64,000 nt of DNA from contig JAEINP010000026.1 of NCBI GenBank assembly GCA_016342355.1, forward strand, positions 1 to 64,000, given 5' to 3'. Shown piece after piece: positions 61,012-64,000 of this stretch; the first letter of the stretch is position 1; every line of letters starts with the position of its first letter. Source of the stretch: Desulfatibacillum sp. (GTDB lineage: Bacteria; Desulfobacterota; Desulfobacteria; Desulfobacterales; Desulfatibacillaceae). The notes under the pieces were generated by a model. The model was not told the DNA's origin. It ran no database searches and worked only from the letters and a program-made list of their open reading frames with translations. Position numbers and translations under genes: made by a program.

Positions 61012-63642
61012 ATGAACTTCCGGTGTTTCATTTCCATCCTGCTTCTTTTCTCTGTATTTGCTTGCTCCTCCAGTGACAATGTTCAATTCCCGACCATCGC
61101 CATTGGGGAATTCAGGTTTTCTGGTTCCGCTGAATCCGGCCAATATGCCCCCCATCTCTTTAAGCTGAAACGCATCATTGGAGATGAATTTGCAAAAACT
61201 TCAGGATGGACGTTTTTGGAGACGGAACAGGCTGTCGAATCGGCTGAACCGATGGACCAGGAAATATCCGGCGGCCGGCTATCCAGAATTTTTAACGAAT
61301 TGAATCCGTCGACAGGGCTTTTTTCTCGGAAAGGGGCGGATTATCGGATTGTGGGAGAAATGGATGGCTTTGATTTAAGCGTAAACGACCGCGCAAAAGT
61401 AGTTGCTATTCCAGACGGACAAGCAGTGGGAAAAGTGGCCCGGCGCTCCTGGATTGTCCGCACAAGGGTGAATATGCGCATAATCGATGTCAAGCAGAAT
61501 ACATGGTTAAACAGTGAAGTGGTGTTGATAGAGGAAACGATCGATGATGATGGAACTGCTGAAAGTCAGATAGCTAATGTTCTGCAAAACATTGCACAGA
61601 AAATTGTTGCGCGCACATTGCTTTCCATTTCAGGATATCCAAAAGTTACCGCGCTTGATTCAAACAGCATCGTGATCCTTAACAGGGGCCTGTCGCACGG
61701 TTTGGAAAAGGGTATGCTGCTTGAAATATTACGCGACATGGGCGCGGCTAACGACCCGGATACCGGCAAAAAAATTCTTTTGCCTGGACGGCCCTATGGA
61801 AGACTGGAAGTTGTTGATCTGGAGGAAAGTACTTCAAGAGCCCGATTCAAGGGCGAAGGAATGCCAAACATTGGTGATGCGACGCGGTCTTTTCAAAAGG
61901 CCCGGGACCCCATTGAAACGGCTGCAACCCTCCGGAATTTAAGGATTGCCATGGGCGGTTTTCACACCCATGGAAAGGCCGCCTTCTGTGCGGAAACGCC
62001 TGGATTGATGGAAGGGCTGGAAGCATCCGTTGCGAACTCGCTGAATCAGCAACCAGGGCTCAGCGTGGTCGAGCAGGATTCAGACAGAATCAGACGACTG
62101 ATGGCGCAACAGATGCTGACTGATTTAAACAAAGGTCGGGAGCCTGGATTGCCCTTGGGCACCTTGTCCGGCGTGGATTATCTCGTATTCGGCAATCTCG
62201 TTTCCCTGTCGATGGATCCCGCACAAAATCCGTTAAAGCAGATGGGCTTCGAACTGGAAGACATGCTGCCTCGCACCGCACAGCTTCATGCCTTTCTGTA
62301 TATACAGGATGTCAATACCGGCGAACATGCACTGAGCGAAGAAATCAAAATAAGGAAATCGGTTGATTTCAACCTAACCATAGAGGAGGTGGCTCCCTCC
62401 CTCCTTGAAGAATTGGCGGATGAAGCCAGTCAACGGTTTTTATTCGGCATCCGCCCGTTGCATATCATTTCAGCCAATCCTGATCAGGTGCTGTTGAATC
62501 ATGGCGAAAACGCCGGGATAAAAATTGGGGATCAATTTGAAGCCTTCACCATCGGAGAGAATCAGGTCGATCCATACACGGGAGCTATTTTGCACGGTGT
62601 GGGCGCAAAATTTGTGGCCCGTGTGGAAGTGATCGGCTTTTCACCCCAGGATTATGCCGTAGCCACGCTGTCGGAGGGAAAAATTTTGGGTGAAGGACTG
62701 TTTTTGCGCCCAATCGAATCAAAAACCAAACACACTGGCGCCTTACAGAGTGTCTCCACCGATCATAGCGCCGCCCCCGGGTTTTTAACCGACAACACCG
62801 CTCCACCCAGGGAGATATCAGACCGTCCGCGATTGCTCATGGGCGGCATTCTCCATACTCCCACGGTGGAAAAGGAACTGGGCGAAAGTCTGCTGAACCA
62901 AATCATAACGGAAATGGAATCCCGTTTGATCGAACAGCTTCTGAACGACGGTGGATTCATAGTCGTGGAGCAGCAGGCGGATAAGCTCCGCAAGATTTTA
63001 GCGCAACGGTGCTTGAACGCCGGAGGGGAATTGAACACGGCCGAACTGATGAAGGGTATTGCAGGCGCTGATTACGTTCTTTACGCACGAATCACCACAG
63101 CGCATTTGGAAAAAGGCAAAAGTCAATACGTCGAAATGCTTGATGAAGAAATGCGGCAGCCTGGAAAGCTCAATCTCCAGGCCAGCGTCTATCTACAGAA
63201 CGTGGCTACCGGAAACATGGCATCATACAAAAATGTCCGATACAACCGGAAATGGGACAGTGAGGAAAATGCATATACTCAATGGTCAAAAACCTTCCAT
63301 GCCATGACGGATGAAATGCTCTCCCTGACCTTGCTCGCTCTGCGGCCTCTGGTGGTGGAATGGGTTCAGGGAGATTCGATGGGCCTGAATCATGGGGAAT
63401 CATCCGGATTGAAAACTGGTGATCGGCTAAAGATTTATAACGCGGAGGGTATGGGCGATTCTGTGGCGGAATTTGAAATTTCGGGGTTCGGACCCACTGG
63501 TCGGGCGGAAGCTAGGCATCTCGTCGGCGGCCCCATCATGAAAGGTATGCTCGTAAAATTGGAAAAAATTGAGGGAGATTCGGTGCAAACCAGGCGGAGC
63601 CAAAAGCAAACAGCGGCTGAAAAGCGTCAGATTGCCTGGTGA
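61012..63642 (+). CDS. Lipoprotein with three CsgG/FlgT-like repeats
   Basis: An 876-residue lipoprotein: signal SILLLFSVFAC with a lipobox ending at Cys18. Three related units follow (starting about 27, 308 and 606), each with a CsgG-like first part (FLETEQAVES, LSVVEQDSDRI, FIVVEQQADKL at equivalent places) and a FlgT-C-like end (ILNRGLSHGLEKGMLLEI, VLLNHGENAGIKIGDQF, GLNHGESSGLKTGDRL). CsgG and FlgT are outer-membrane assembly or export proteins of curli and flagella, so this is probably an outer-membrane-associated assembly protein. Followed by a Tat-exported protease six bases after the stop. Confidence 0.8.
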   Translation: MNFRCFISILLLFSVFACSSSDNVQFPTIAIGEFRFSGSAESGQYAPHLFKLKRIIGDEFAKTSGWTFLETEQAVESAEPMDQEISGGRLSRIFNELNPSTGLFSRKGADYRIVGEMDGFDLSVNDRAKVVAIPDGQAVGKVARRSWIVRTRVNMRIIDVKQNTWLNSEVVLIEETIDDDGTAESQIANVLQNIAQKIVARTLLSISGYPKVTALDSNSIVILNRGLSHGLEKGMLLEILRDMGAANDPDTGKKILLPGRPYGRLEVVDLEESTSRARFKGEGMPNIGDATRSFQKARDPIETAATLRNLRIAMGGFHTHGKAAFCAETPGLMEGLEASVANSLNQQPGLSVVEQDSDRIRRLMAQQMLTDLNKGREPGLPLGTLSGVDYLVFGNLVSLSMDPAQNPLKQMGFELEDMLPRTAQLHAFLYIQDVNTGEHALSEEIKIRKSVDFNLTIEEVAPSLLEELADEASQRFLFGIRPLHIISANPDQVLLNHGENAGIKIGDQFEAFTIGENQVDPYTGAILHGVGAKFVARVEVIGFSPQDYAVATLSEGKILGEGLFLRPIESKTKHTGALQSVSTDHSAAPGFLTDNTAPPREISDRPRLLMGGILHTPTVEKELGESLLNQIITEMESRLIEQLLNDGGFIVVEQQADKLRKILAQRCLNAGGELNTAELMKGIAGADYVLYARITTAHLEKGKSQYVEMLDEEMRQPGKLNLQASVYLQNVATGNMASYKNVRYNRKWDSEENAYTQWSKTFHAMTDEMLSLTLLALRPLVVEWVQGDSMGLNHGESSGLKTGDRLKIYNAEGMGDSVAEFEISGFGPTGRAEARHLVGGPIMKGMLVKLEKIEGDSVQTRRSQKQTAAEKRQIAW

Positions 63643-63648
63643 TATCTA

Positions 63649-64000
63649 ATGCCTGAAACCAAATCATTTAAACATTTGAAGATCAGCCGAAGGAGATTCT
63701 TTGCTCTGGCTTCTTTAGGCGCTGTGATGATACCGGGGCTTTCCGGGGCCGGGTCCTTGACCCCTGAGGATTTGCAGGATCTGCGCGTGGGGGCGAGACT
63801 TGATGTGGCCTTGATGGAGCGTATTATTTGCGAAAAATTCCATCTCAATATTCAAACCGGCGATTCCGAGGTCAAACCCCATGCCGATGCCCGGGCGCAG
63901 CAGGCGCTGAGTCAAATCGCTAACCCGTTATTCGGGGTTTCCACCCGGAAGAATTTGACTTGGCGCACACTATTATCAGATTCGGAGGAGATCAACGCTT
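63649..64000 (+). CDS. Tat-exported M48-like protease, N-terminal part (runs off window)
   Basis: The first 117 codons are visible. A twin-arginine signal (SRRRFFALASLGA near residue 13) is followed by a linker and an AQQALSQIANPLF region, then NLTWRTLLSDSEEINA, which matches the segment just before the HExxH helix in M48-family metallopeptidases. The metal site itself lies beyond the window, so protease function is inferred. It is six bases downstream of the lipoprotein gene and probably co-transcribed. Confidence 0.65.
   Translation, partial: MPETKSFKHLKISRRRFFALASLGAVMIPGLSGAGSLTPEDLQDLRVGARLDVALMERIICEKFHLNIQTGDSEVKPHADARAQQALSQIANPLFGVSTRKNLTWRTLLSDSEEINA

Noticed and set aside
60715-61155. 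146-residue minus-strand frame overlapping the start of the lipoprotein gene
   Set aside because: No ribosome site, low-complexity composition and overlap with a well-supported plus-strand gene.
1-64000. CRISPR array, rRNA genes, complete tRNA genes, transposases
   Set aside because: None were seen; the only tandem repeat is the pentanucleotide tract and the only tRNA-like piece is incomplete.

Overview
The window reads as chromosomal DNA of a strictly anaerobic, sulfate-reducing-type Desulfobacterota bacterium. A Desulfatibacillum-like member of the Desulfobacterales is my best guess (inference from gene content and moderate-to-high GC, not a database match). Clues are the heterodisulfide-reductase (Hdr/MvhD) modules, a four-subunit 2-oxoacid:ferredoxin oxidoreductase, phenylacetate-CoA ligases with ACT proteins and a Liv transporter, a NikKMLQO-type nickel importer and an in-frame selenocysteine codon.

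Layout. 1-4.6 kb (minus): nucleotide-sugar and PAPS supply for a surface polysaccharide (partial sugar dehydrogenase, UDP-glucuronate 4-epimerase, an ATP-sulfurylase-like/APS-kinase fusion, UDP-glucose dehydrogenase), followed by a PilZ protein. 5.1-13.4 kb (minus): one operon of phenylacetate-CoA ligase, ACT protein, LivJ-H-M-G-F, a second ligase that has lost its ATP-binding loop, and a second ACT protein; its leader carries two tandem terminator hairpins. 13.8-18.1 kb (plus): a hypothetical protein, DUF3786, phosphoglycerate mutase, DUF3617 and a crotonase. 18.3-21.0 kb (plus): a MaoC-like protein and an acyl-CoA synthetase behind a promoter that contains a TetR-like palindrome. 21.0-28.3 kb: a secreted beta-helix/dockerin-like protein, a metallo-beta-lactamase-fold protein, an AT-rich orphan gene, glutamate racemase, a tyrosine/dual-specificity phosphatase and a PAS-LuxR regulator.

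28.5-31.7 kb (plus): MoaE-like protein, PanB, a DUF2520 reductase (probable ketopantoate reductase substitute) and MetF, then a pentanucleotide repeat. 32.2-40.6 kb: signalling block with a 1415-residue GGDEF-ATPase-HEAT protein, a DUF4388 protein and a 7TM-DISM histidine kinase. 40.7-44.3 kb (plus): two DUF169 proteins flanking a TPR protein, then a small SpoT-type hydrolase.

44.8-55.2 kb (plus): the most striking region. korDABC leads into a 1114-residue GltD/HdrA-like iron-sulfur flavoprotein, an MvhD-HdrC-HdrB-like fusion, and an HdrA-MvhD fusion interrupted by an in-frame TGA. That TGA replaces a family cysteine and is followed at the right distance by a 7-bp stem with a GGUC loop, so I annotate a single 814-residue selenoprotein. 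Together the genes suggest a complex exchanging electrons between ferredoxin, NAD(P)H and a disulfide or other acceptor, linked to 2-oxoacid oxidation or synthesis.

55.3-60.3 kb (minus): an SGNH-type protein and a nickel ECF transporter with an attenuator-like leader. 61.0-64.0 kb (plus): a lipoprotein made of three CsgG/FlgT-like repeats and the start of a Tat-exported, probably M48-type, protease. No rRNA genes, complete tRNA genes, CRISPR arrays or intact insertion sequences were seen.
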